26,735 bases of DNA from a virus. Below, piece by piece: positions 6,341-15,800 of this stretch. A model generated the notes under the pieces. It did not search any database. It saw nothing but the letters and a program-made list of their open reading frames with translations, and had not been told where the DNA came from. The translations under genes and the position numbers were made by a program. The stretch's first letter is position 1; each line of letters starts with the position of its first letter. The stretch spans positions 16,878 through 43,612 of IMG/VR virus record IMGVR_UViG_3300030107_002372; one strand, written 5' to 3'.

Positions 6341-9163
6341 ATGGCTTTAGCGGTAATACCATCAACTCAATATATTAAATACTTTGGAGATGTTGATTAT
6401 TGGACAAATGTAGCCGGTTTGGCTATTGGCGATGTTATTACTATTAGGGGTACTAAATACAATGATGGTGTTTATACTGTAATTGGATTTACACAGCAAT
6501 CCGATGATCACTATATGATGGTTGCAGGAAGGCCCCTTACTGATGAAATTGCTGTAACTGTTGCTACATCAGCGTCCTTTTCAAATGGTGACAATCATAT
6601 AGACATTAATAGCAGTGCCGATGTAAGAGTTGGCCAAACTATTGCTTCTAGTCTTGGTGGTGTTGCTTCTGGAACAACACTTACTTCAGCAAATTCTAGT
6701 GGTACATTTGGAATAAATGTTACAGTGGTTGGCCTATCTGCAAATGTTACAGGAATACCTTCTACTGGAACTTTGCCCAGTTCAAATTTAACATTTACCT
6801 CTTCCCCAGATGGGGCGGCTTCTGGTGTTTTAATAAAAGGCAGGCGTACTACTGGAGATAAGCTTATTGCACTAGGGGACGCAGAAAATAATGTAGTTGA
6901 TATTTGGTCATACAATTCTATATCAGATGCAAGTTCTCCTAATGATGGTTGGTTAGCCTCTGAAATAAGCCCTGTGCTTATTAACCCCTCTAGTGAACAT
7001 GTTGAAACTTCAGAGTTTGTTTTTACTTTTGTAGATGAGGTTTTGAGAGTTGCTGATTCTAATGCTCAGAATAATGCGATCATGAAATGGTATGGATATA
7101 TTCAAAGAACACAGTTTAACAATACAAAAGGACTGGCTTTTAGTGGTTGGTTTGAACACCCTACATACCTATCGCCACCATCATCGGGTATAGCTATGTT
7201 GACCAGTGGAGAACATACCGTTGCAAACTCTGGCAATTATACAGTTTTAAATTCTATTGTAGAAGATGGAGATGGTAACGATGTGCTAACAGCGGAGGCT
7301 TTAACCGCCATTACAGAAGATTATATTGCCTTTGATACTGATAATAATGCTATCAATGCAAATCACTTTTTTGCCGTTGGGCAGGTTTATTCTATATTAA
7401 GCACTTCTTCTGAAGAGCCTGAATGTTTTATGATTAGAAGGCCATCTGAAGGTAGCACAGGAACAGCTCAGGAGGTTCGGGTATATAGGGGATATGGCAA
7501 CACTACAGATGTGGCAGTTAATGATAATTCTGGAGCAATATATAAAAGAGGACTTGGATGGAATATTGGGGTTACTGGACATGCAGATGAGGGGGAGTGG
7601 GAAACGATGGATTATGAATTTTGGCAAACATTTATATACGATGGAAACCAAGAGACACTTCCTGTTAAGTTTGATAATACTTTTACTCTTAGTAACGAAT
7701 CAAAAGCTTTAGAGTGTACTGTTTATGCAGATAGATTTTATCATGGTCGTATTTCTGGGGGAAGAATATATATTCGTGAAAAAGATGGAGATGATGAATT
7801 AATACTATTTGCAGATATAGATATTGTGCAGGGCGTTAGAATGTCCCTAGAGGATGATTATACAGCTTGGGTTTATCAGGCGGCCAGCACAGCAACTAAT
7901 ACGCATCAGTCTGGATATTATTCTGCCGCTAGTAGCTCTGTTGGTTTAAAATCAATAAGACCAAATCTTGATACTTATCGAAACTTAAATGGATATACAC
8001 ACGAAAAGAAATACAATTCATTGGGTAAGGTTAAAGAAACATATCAAGCCTCTATTATTGCAGGGAGAAGAACATTTATTGCTAATACCGTATCAAAAGA
8101 ACCAGACGATTCTAAAAAGAGATATGGAGATAGGATCATGTATTCAGAGATAAATAAATTCGATACGTTTCTCCCTCATAACTTTATAGATGTTTCTAAA
8201 GGTGATTATGGAGAGTATACTGCACTAGAAGTGTATGCTGATAGACTGATAGCTTATAAGCATAATCTTGTTCACTTTATAAATATTTCAAATCCTTCAC
8301 CTACGGGTTGGTTCTTAGAGAATACTATTCAAAAACATGGAGTAAGTTATCAGCATAGTGTTACTAAAACAGAGTTTGGAATTGCGTGGGTCAATGAAAG
8401 AGGTTGTTTTTTGTACGATGGAAGCAGGGTAAGAAATTTAATAGAAAATAAACTAGCTGTCTTTCAAAGCTCTAATAGCAATATTCCATCGTGGAATGAT
8501 TTTGCTCAGGGGTCAGCCCATCAGAAAGACACTATGATCGGGTATGATACTGTTAGTAATCAGCTTATTATAATGCGCTCACCTAAAGACCTGTCAGATA
8601 ATAGCAATCAATGTTTTATCTATGATTTTGATAGCAATGGATGGGTTTATAATACCAACCTATTTAATGAGGGTTATTACTATACAAATTTTGCAACAGA
8701 TTGGCATAATAATTTAATCACCTTTGGTGAGGCTTCTTCCACTACAATGGCCCCACGTAAATACTTAGCCTCGGTGGCGAGTAATGCAAATCAAGTATTA
8801 ACTACTAGGGATGTTGATTTTGGACAACCGGGAATAATTAAAAAAATATACAAAGTTACAATGACATATAGATGCAGTGCAGAGCAACAAACTCCTCTAT
8901 ATTATGCTAAAGATGGTACTCAAAGTTTCAATGCTTTTGCTACAGGAACAGGCATAACTCCACAAGGAGATACGGGTGGTGCTGGGTATTTAGAAAGCAC
9001 TGCTTCTTCTGGAGAAACATGGGATGTTGCAGTTTTTACTCCATCTAGTCCAATATCTTGTCAAAGTATTCAATTTCGATTAGCCCCTCCAACTTCTGCA
9101 ACTATGGAAATTAATGACATGAATATAGAATACAGAATTATTAGAAATAAAAATGTAAGTTAA
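6341..9163 (+). CDS. Tail-nozzle / tail tubular protein B-like, main part
   Basis: 940 aa, beta-rich, without membrane helices. The first 170 residues look like an added domain (GDVITIRGTKYNDGVYTVIG, then Ser/Thr/Gly-rich strands). From about residue 173 (GDKLIALGDAENNVVDIWSY) the text resumes where the preceding gene leaves off in comparable phage proteins. It continues with FVDEVLRVADSN and WYGYIQRTQF, then a long repetitive beta domain ending near DVDFGQPGIIKKIYKVT. This fits the tail nozzle of podoviruses (T7 gp12 type, usually about 800 aa), through which DNA leaves. It begins two bases after the upstream stop with no ribosome site, implying translational coupling. Its stop overlaps the next ATG by one base. 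Confidence 0.6.
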   Translation: MALAVIPSTQYIKYFGDVDYWTNVAGLAIGDVITIRGTKYNDGVYTVIGFTQQSDDHYMMVAGRPLTDEIAVTVATSASFSNGDNHIDINSSADVRVGQTIASSLGGVASGTTLTSANSSGTFGINVTVVGLSANVTGIPSTGTLPSSNLTFTSSPDGAASGVLIKGRRTTGDKLIALGDAENNVVDIWSYNSISDASSPNDGWLASEISPVLINPSSEHVETSEFVFTFVDEVLRVADSNAQNNAIMKWYGYIQRTQFNNTKGLAFSGWFEHPTYLSPPSSGIAMLTSGEHTVANSGNYTVLNSIVEDGDGNDVLTAEALTAITEDYIAFDTDNNAINANHFFAVGQVYSILSTSSEEPECFMIRRPSEGSTGTAQEVRVYRGYGNTTDVAVNDNSGAIYKRGLGWNIGVTGHADEGEWETMDYEFWQTFIYDGNQETLPVKFDNTFTLSNESKALECTVYADRFYHGRISGGRIYIREKDGDDELILFADIDIVQGVRMSLEDDYTAWVYQAASTATNTHQSGYYSAASSSVGLKSIRPNLDTYRNLNGYTHEKKYNSLGKVKETYQASIIAGRRTFIANTVSKEPDDSKKRYGDRIMYSEINKFDTFLPHNFIDVSKGDYGEYTALEVYADRLIAYKHNLVHFINISNPSPTGWFLENTIQKHGVSYQHSVTKTEFGIAWVNERGCFLYDGSRVRNLIENKLAVFQSSNSNIPSWNDFAQGSAHQKDTMIGYDTVSNQLIIMRSPKDLSDNSNQCFIYDFDSNGWVYNTNLFNEGYYYTNFATDWHNNLITFGEASSTTMAPRKYLASVASNANQVLTTRDVDFGQPGIIKKIYKVTMTYRCSAEQQTPLYYAKDGTQSFNAFATGTGITPQGDTGGAGYLESTASSGETWDVAVFTPSSPISCQSIQFRLAPPTSATMEINDMNIEYRIIRNKNVS

Positions 9164-9837
9164 TGGATAGGACAATCAGAGGATTAGTAAATTCTAAGCA
9201 AGCTAACTTGCATACGGAAGAAGAGGTATCTGTTGATAAATTAGCCGATGGTCAGGTTGTTATGTCTAAGGGTTCTGGTCGTCAACCCGTTTTAGCAATA
9301 AAGAAAGATGGGAAGGTATATAAGGCAAATATGTCTTATAATGGAAATCATGTGGTTGATAGATCACTCATAGCTCATACTATAAAGTATACCAATAAAT
9401 TTATAGACTATCGTTGTTTTTCTCATAATTTTAATTTAGACCTCGACACAACAGAAATATACCTACCTTGGTATAATACTGGAGAACTTACAGCACTGCG
9501 TCCAGCGGTAGGATTTCTAACTCCATTTAAAGCTACTTGTCATAAGCTAATATTTAAACCTCCTAACCTTGATGATAATGCAGATAACATAACATTTGCA
9601 ATTAAAAAAATAGATAATGGAGATGCAACAACTGATGCTTTATGCAACTATACATATTCAACTACATTTGTAGATCACACGTCAGTCACAATCAATAAAT
9701 CTGACTGGAGCGCCTCTCCAACTGTTGACGCTGGTGATGTTATTGCTATCACTGTTACAGCTTCGCATGCTGATATAGTAACCAGCGCAAAAGATTTTTG
9801 GGTTACTTCGGTTTGGAAAATGGAAATAGTGGTTTAG
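9163..9837 (+). CDS. Virion structural protein with C-terminal beta-sandwich
   Basis: 224 aa. The N-terminal 65 residues (MDRTIRGLVNSKQANLHTEE and VSVDKLADGQVVMSK) read like the short leader that links marine phage fibre-type proteins to the virion. After a linker, residues about 90-224 form a predicted beta-sandwich (KATCHKLIFKPP, NITFAIKKIDNG, DVIAITVTAS, VWKMEIVV) common in structural proteins of such phages. It starts one base inside the stop of the tail-nozzle gene, so it may be a tail-associated accessory fibre or decoration protein. The exact role is not known. Confidence 0.5.
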   Translation: MDRTIRGLVNSKQANLHTEEEVSVDKLADGQVVMSKGSGRQPVLAIKKDGKVYKANMSYNGNHVVDRSLIAHTIKYTNKFIDYRCFSHNFNLDLDTTEIYLPWYNTGELTALRPAVGFLTPFKATCHKLIFKPPNLDDNADNITFAIKKIDNGDATTDALCNYTYSTTFVDHTSVTINKSDWSASPTVDAGDVIAITVTASHADIVTSAKDFWVTSVWKMEIVV

Positions 9838-9885
9838 GATATGGAATGTTGAAATATTTTTTATTAAATTCAAAGGAATTATACC

Positions 9886-11187
9886 ATGCATAATCAATCC
9901 CACATCCTATCAATGTTATTATCATCTGAAGATGAGGACTTCTCTATGGCAAACCCAGATAATCTTTTAAGTATGATGCAGTCTGGCGGACATGCAACTA
10001 GAGGTAGTGCAATGTTAGCTCAGGCAATGCAAAGACAAAGCGATATGAAAAAATTAGAATCGCAACAAAGGCAAGAAGCTGAAAGGCAAAGAAAAGGCCG
10101 TTTTTGGGGTTCTACTTTAGGAAAATTAGGTGGAATAGCGGGAGCCGCATTTTTTGGCCCTGTCGCTGGTGCGACTATTGGCGAGGGCCTTGGTACTGCA
10201 ATTGGTGATAGGCTTGGCGCGGGAAAAGCAAAAGATTATGATTCTAGCGGTACTGTTTTTGCTCAACAGGACTTTAGAGATGTAGATGAAGCTAGTAAAG
10301 ATTATAGCGAAGGTATGTTGGAGCGCGCTGGTGCGGCTGGATTAGAGGCGGGATTTGACGCTTTAACTGCTCCCAGTGGAGGATTATACGGAGACATGCA
10401 TAAGAAGGCAGGCAATTTACGTTCTACTATGGCACATAGGTTGGGCCTTACAAGTTCTTCTATACCCTCTGTTGTACCAGATGAGATAATCGATACAGGC
10501 ATAGCTGATTCTTTTCTTGATGATGCTTCAATGTTTGATCGTTTACCTCTCCCCTCTTCTTACGACCCAAGATCACAAGTAGCTTCTTTACCGGGATTAG
10601 ATATGGGTATGTTTGGCCAACTTCAAAATGGCGGTTTGATTGGTATGCAAAATGGGGGGTTTGCTGAGGACGATAGATTCTTTAGAGATTCAGCTCCTTT
10701 GGTAACGGGGCCAGAAGAAACACAGGGCCAGTCTATGACCGAGTCTATATTAAGAGAAAGGGGAATAAATCCAACTCCTCAGCAATTAGCTTTATTTGAG
10801 GATTTTGACCCGACTGAATTACAACAAATCACCGAAGGATTACAACAAGGTTTATTGGCGGGGAGGGAGCAATTCGCACAGCAATCTGCTGGTATGGGCT
10901 TTGCGGGTTCTGGTGCAATGCAACAACAGCAAGCACTACAAAGAGAAGCGGCAGTCGATCAGATGGGTTCTGCTAGAATAAGAGCAATGAAAGATTTTGA
11001 ATCACAAACTTTAGGAACTGCCGCTGATTTGGTAAGCGGAGGTGCGGAATTTGCTGTCGATTCTTCTATTCCAAAACAACCACCAACAGGCGTTCCTAGT
11101 TCTACCTTTGGCCCTTCTTGGACTCAACAGGGGCCGGATGGAAGGCAGTGGGTTTGGACTGGTACTCAGTGGATAACCGAGGATTAA
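9886..11187 (+). CDS. Putative internal virion / DNA ejection protein, Gly-zipper
   Basis: 433 aa with an AAAGGA site. A Gln/Arg-rich helix (residues about 45-70) leads into a glycine-zipper stretch (about 73-112: GKLGGIAGAAFFGPVAGATI and GEGLGTAIGDRLGAG), typical of proteins that insert into membranes during DNA ejection. The middle has repeated M-Q-N-G-G phrases (about residues 245-258) and the later part a Gln-rich helix (MQQQQALQREAA). It ends in a Trp-rich motif (W-T-Q-Q-G-P-D-G then WVWTGTQW). It is the first of three consecutive genes ordered like T7 genes 14, 15 and 16. No direct sequence match to the T7 proteins is visible, so the role is from position and composition. Confidence 0.5.
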   Translation: MHNQSHILSMLLSSEDEDFSMANPDNLLSMMQSGGHATRGSAMLAQAMQRQSDMKKLESQQRQEAERQRKGRFWGSTLGKLGGIAGAAFFGPVAGATIGEGLGTAIGDRLGAGKAKDYDSSGTVFAQQDFRDVDEASKDYSEGMLERAGAAGLEAGFDALTAPSGGLYGDMHKKAGNLRSTMAHRLGLTSSSIPSVVPDEIIDTGIADSFLDDASMFDRLPLPSSYDPRSQVASLPGLDMGMFGQLQNGGLIGMQNGGFAEDDRFFRDSAPLVTGPEETQGQSMTESILRERGINPTPQQLALFEDFDPTELQQITEGLQQGLLAGREQFAQQSAGMGFAGSGAMQQQQALQREAAVDQMGSARIRAMKDFESQTLGTAADLVSGGAEFAVDSSIPKQPPTGVPSSTFGPSWTQQGPDGRQWVWTGTQWITED

Positions 11188-11190
11188 ACA

Positions 11191-12825
11191 ATGGCTAATG
11201 GCCCTAGGACAATATATAGTAGAAAACAGCGCTTGGCTCCCGGTCAGTACGAAACACCCCTTGCAGACTTTTTAGATAGATTGCCAGAGCTATATAACCG
11301 ATATCAACAGAACAAATTAGCTCTTGAAAGGCAACAACTTGCAGAAAAAAGATATCAAGATTCTATAGCTAGGCAGAATAGACTAGATGCTGAAAACCAA
11401 CAGCGTTATGTAGCAGAACAAAAAAGGCTAGATGATAAAGTCAAAAGAGATGAACTTAATAGATTAAGGTCTATAGGAAGAAGTTTTATAAATAGTGGAG
11501 ATACAGAACAGGCAATAAAAATATTTGAAAAAACTGGTGATATGGATTTTGTTTCTGGTTTAAGGTCTAAAGCAGAAAAAGAGGCAGGTAGAGAAGATGA
11601 GTTTGTTGATATTAGAAGTATGGCTGGTAGGTCAGATACAAATCCTTTTGAATATAGAGATAGGTTAAAAGCCTTTAGGGAAAGGTATGATATAAGACCC
11701 GGTGATAATAGCAGTTTAGACAGTCAACTATTTCAAATAGAATCTAAAAACAATGCAGAAATTAAATACAGGAACAGAGGCTCGGTACCTCCACAAGAAT
11801 GGGAAGTTAGATTTGGGCCTTCTGGAAGAATGGATTACAATAATCTTAAAAATGCAGAAAAAAATTTAGAAGACTTAGCAGAAGAAAAAGCTTCTCCTAG
11901 TTCCGCAATTACATCTGGAATGGGCGGTGCTACCCTTGAAGAAAGAATAGAAGTAGAGCGAAAGACTATAGAGGATATATTGAATCAACCTAAATATAAA
12001 CTTGAAACAGAGGCAGAGTATAGAGCTAGGAAAGAATCAGAAAAGCAGGTAGGTAGCATTTTGCAAAAAGCTAATCTTGCAAGAACTCAAGGCTTGTCTT
12101 TTCCAAACATAGGTTACGGAGAAACTACATTTGACATTGCTATGCCAACAGAAAATAACCTTGCAGATTTTAACAACGATATTAGTAAAAAATTAGATAA
12201 GGTTTTATCTGACCCGAATACACCTACCAACGAGGCTGGGTCAAGTGAAGAGGATTATCCAGTTGCAACTGAAGCTGTACCGGGTTTGTCTACTGAGGAA
12301 AAAAGAGAGCTTGGTATGCCTATGTTAAATTTACCTACCGTAGAAGCAGGGCAAGATTCACCACAGGCACCAACCAAAAGCGATACTACTTTAAATTTAG
12401 GTAAAGAAATATCTGCCAATGTTAAAAAGCCAAAAGGTCGCTATGGTAGTGTTGAGGGTGCTCTAGTAGAGACATATAAAAAGATGAAAAATATTAAAAA
12501 GCTAGAAGATAAAAGCAGATACGATTTAGAAGGTATAGGTGGTGATCAGTCTTATAGAAACGCATTAAAGCAAGCTGACAAATTAAGAAAGCAGTTAAAA
12601 AAAGATATTTTATCAATATATGACCCGAATACACAGCGGTTTAGGTATCCCGGTTACGCTGAGATGTTTTCTCCTGTTGGAGATAAGGTCATGAGTTTTG
12701 GTAGGCAGAAACAATTAGATACTAGAAATGTTGCAGGTGGAATCCTCGGTAGGCAAAAAATACCTGTTAAAGATATAATGCCATTTATAGAGGAATTGTT
12801 TCCACCACAGATTGCAAGTAGGTAA
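11191..12825 (+). CDS. Putative internal virion / ejection protein, coiled coil
   Basis: 544 aa beginning three bases after the preceding stop. The N-terminal 120 residues are a long Gln/Arg/Leu coiled coil (YQQNKLALERQQLAEKRYQD). A helical region follows with an I-K-I-F-E-K-T-G-D repeat-like segment. Residues about 340-410 are Pro/Ser/Glu-rich and probably disordered (SDPNTPTNEAGSSEED). The C-terminal part is basic and helical. Position between a Gly-zipper protein and a 1326-aa protein matches the middle ejection protein of podoviruses. There is no catalytic motif. Confidence 0.45.
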   Translation: MANGPRTIYSRKQRLAPGQYETPLADFLDRLPELYNRYQQNKLALERQQLAEKRYQDSIARQNRLDAENQQRYVAEQKRLDDKVKRDELNRLRSIGRSFINSGDTEQAIKIFEKTGDMDFVSGLRSKAEKEAGREDEFVDIRSMAGRSDTNPFEYRDRLKAFRERYDIRPGDNSSLDSQLFQIESKNNAEIKYRNRGSVPPQEWEVRFGPSGRMDYNNLKNAEKNLEDLAEEKASPSSAITSGMGGATLEERIEVERKTIEDILNQPKYKLETEAEYRARKESEKQVGSILQKANLARTQGLSFPNIGYGETTFDIAMPTENNLADFNNDISKKLDKVLSDPNTPTNEAGSSEEDYPVATEAVPGLSTEEKRELGMPMLNLPTVEAGQDSPQAPTKSDTTLNLGKEISANVKKPKGRYGSVEGALVETYKKMKNIKKLEDKSRYDLEGIGGDQSYRNALKQADKLRKQLKKDILSIYDPNTQRFRYPGYAEMFSPVGDKVMSFGRQKQLDTRNVAGGILGRQKIPVKDIMPFIEELFPPQIASR

Positions 12826-12833
12826 TTTACAAA

Positions 12834-15800
12834 ATGCCTACTAATCCAGAGTCTTTTAGCTCTTTTGCAAAAGCACTAAACTCTGCATACAGCAACCCAG
12901 ATGTTGTTTCAAATGAAAACGTAAACCGACTATATGAGGCGTTTGATTACCTTGACGCTGACTCTGATCCTGTAAATGATAAGTTTGATCCGTATGCGTA
13001 CAGGGCAGAGTTACTAAATGAAACAAACAAACTAAAAACCTCTACAGAAGATGAAACATTGTATGGGTTTATCCCCGGAGATTGGTTGCCAAGCTGGGTC
13101 AAGGATGGTTACAATAGAAGCATTACTGGCTTGTCAGAGCAAATAGTGTCTGGCGAGCAGAGGTTTGATCTTAGTAAGTACGAACCAAATATGCTAGAAG
13201 ACATAGGTGCTACTGTTATATCGTTTATACAGCCATTAGATTTTGCAACAATGGCGGCTGGTGGTGGTATTGGAGGATTCGCCGCTAAACAAGCATTAAA
13301 ATCTGGTGCAAAAGAAGCTCTGAAGAAAGGTTTGTCAAAAACGGCTACAGGTACTATCGTATCGAAAAAACTAGATGATTTTGCGGTGAAAGAAATATTA
13401 GGCAATACTCCAAATAAAGCTATCCAATTAATGATTAACGGTGGAGTTGCACCTAGAGTAGCAAAAAAAGCTGTAGAGCAGGCCGCTCCTAGAGTTGTGC
13501 ACAGGGCATTGATTGAAGGTGCGACTGGTGCAACTGGCCTTGGGTTCTATCAAGGGATAGCAACTGCTGAGATGTCAAAGATTGAGACTGGTGATGTTGA
13601 TGAGGTATTGGCATTGAAAGAAGGTATCAAGGGCACAGCACTTGGTGCCGTTACAGCAGGTACTGGGCCAATAGTAAGATCAGCATTAAAAGGATTAAAA
13701 CCCGCTACTCAGACACTCGCAGTTAAGGCTGTGGAAACCGCTGAGTTTGGTACACTTGCACCAGTATTGAGTGGGGAAGATATAAACTTAGAGGGGTACG
13801 TTCATGCGGCGGGTGTCATTGGTGGACTAACGGCACAGAAGGCGGCTTTGAGGTACGCAAAAAAAGGTATTGATGCTATAAAATCTAAGCAGTATGAAAG
13901 TGCAATGGATGCTAATACTACATCTAGGTTTTTACTGGAGGAGAGATTAAAAAGAGAAAGCGGAAAAAAAGAAAAGTCAGTTAGGGAGATTCAAGAGGGT
14001 CAAGAAATTTTTGTTGATAGAAATGGAACAGAATTTGATCAGTTGAGATTTAATGACAAAAAGAAACAGGTAACTTTAAGAAATAGAACCACTCAAAAAA
14101 AAGATAAAATTAATTACGATCAGTTTAATCAATTATTGTTTCGTAGAAAAAGCAAAGCTAGAACAGAAAAAGGTTTAGCTATAAGTAGAAACAAGCAGAT
14201 AAAAAACATTCAGAAAGAACTGGGTATAAATGATAAAAGATTTAATGAGTACATTGACAGCTCAAGAATAAAACAAAGACCAGAAGGTACGAAGAACAGA
14301 TATTCACTAAATAATCTTACCGGCATTGAAAGATTAAAGTTGCTTAATGAGTTAAGGCATGAGAAAAGAATTGTAGACCTGACCAAGACATTAGAAGCAA
14401 ATGGATGGGAAGGGAGCTTGCTTCCAAAACAAAGATTAATAGATAGGGTTTTACCTAAACTGCCTAAGTTTTACAGGCAAACTAAGAATAGAGGTACTAC
14501 ACAGCTAGAAACATTGTCTTTTCGAGATATGGATAATTTTAATACCAGAGAGCTAACCTTGACTGGTGAATTTATACAGCAATTTAGAAGTGCTGGTGTT
14601 TTTAAAAGTGGATGGTTTAAAAAGAAACAGTTTATTAAGAAAGCTGAGGCTTTATCAGATAAACTTGAAGACCCCAGATATGCAAATCCTAAAAATAAAA
14701 ATCTTCCTGACTTTGAGCAAGTTAGGGAGGTCAGAAAAGTGTTTGAAAACATTTGGGATTTGGCAAATGATGCGGGTATAAACCTTGGGCCCAAAGAAAG
14801 TTTTTATTTTCCCCACATGATTAAACCTGAGTTTTTAGGTATTTTTAATAAAGACATTGCTAAGGTTGCCAAAGATAATTCATCACTAGCATTTGATAGT
14901 TCTTTAGCAAAGAATAAGGACTTTCAAAAGCTAATTGGTGAGTACGTTAAGAATAATGAATTTGACCCTGCTACCGTTTCAGCATTAAAGGATATGGCTA
15001 ATATTAAGCCAAAAGAAGTTGCAAGAACAAGAACACAGCAAATAGAGATGAATAAAAAATTAGCTCAGGCGTTTTACGACTTAAATAATGCGGTGACTGT
15101 TCACTTTAGTAGCACGGCAAAGAACCTTGAGTTAGCAAGGAAGGGTGTTAAGATACCAAAGCAATTTATGGAACGTGATTCAAGATTAGTCCTTGCTCGG
15201 TATGCTAAACAAGTTGCTACTAGGGTTGCTTTTGTAGAAAACTTTGGAGCAAAAGGCGAGGTTGTTTATAGTAGAATAGCGGCGTTAAAAAAACAAAGCC
15301 AAGAGGCTTATGTCGCTCAAAACTTAACTCAAGGAACCCAGTTTAAAAATTCAGCAGACTTACTTGATCAGCTCTTTAAATCAGCTACAAATAAAATAGA
15401 AATAGACCCTTCATATAACTGGAAATCGTCAACCGCTAGAAACTTTTGGAGTGACGTGGTTGATTTTCAAATCGGTACTAAAATAGGTTCTGGATTTGCA
15501 ACCATTCCTAATATTACACAGACAATGATCTCTACGGCAGTGAGGACTGGGTACTACCCTTTGATGAAAGCTATGTATAAATTGTCTACTTCTCAGAAAT
15601 ACAGAGATGACATAAGAAAATCTGGAGTGTCTAACTTATCTGTATTCCAGATGATTTCTAACTTAGAACCTACAGACAGACTTATGAGTAGGTTTGCAGA
15701 TATGACTACTAGAGTTAGTCAATTCCAGAGGGTAAACCAGTATAATCAAATATTATCTGCGGCGGCGGCTAGGGAGTGGATAGGTGCCCTTAGAAAGACT

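Noticed and set aside
6320-6345. Programmed -1 frameshift joining the two tail ORFs.
   Set aside because: The frame of the second ORF is closed by a TAG at 6329-6331, leaving about seven bases, and there is no slippery heptamer.
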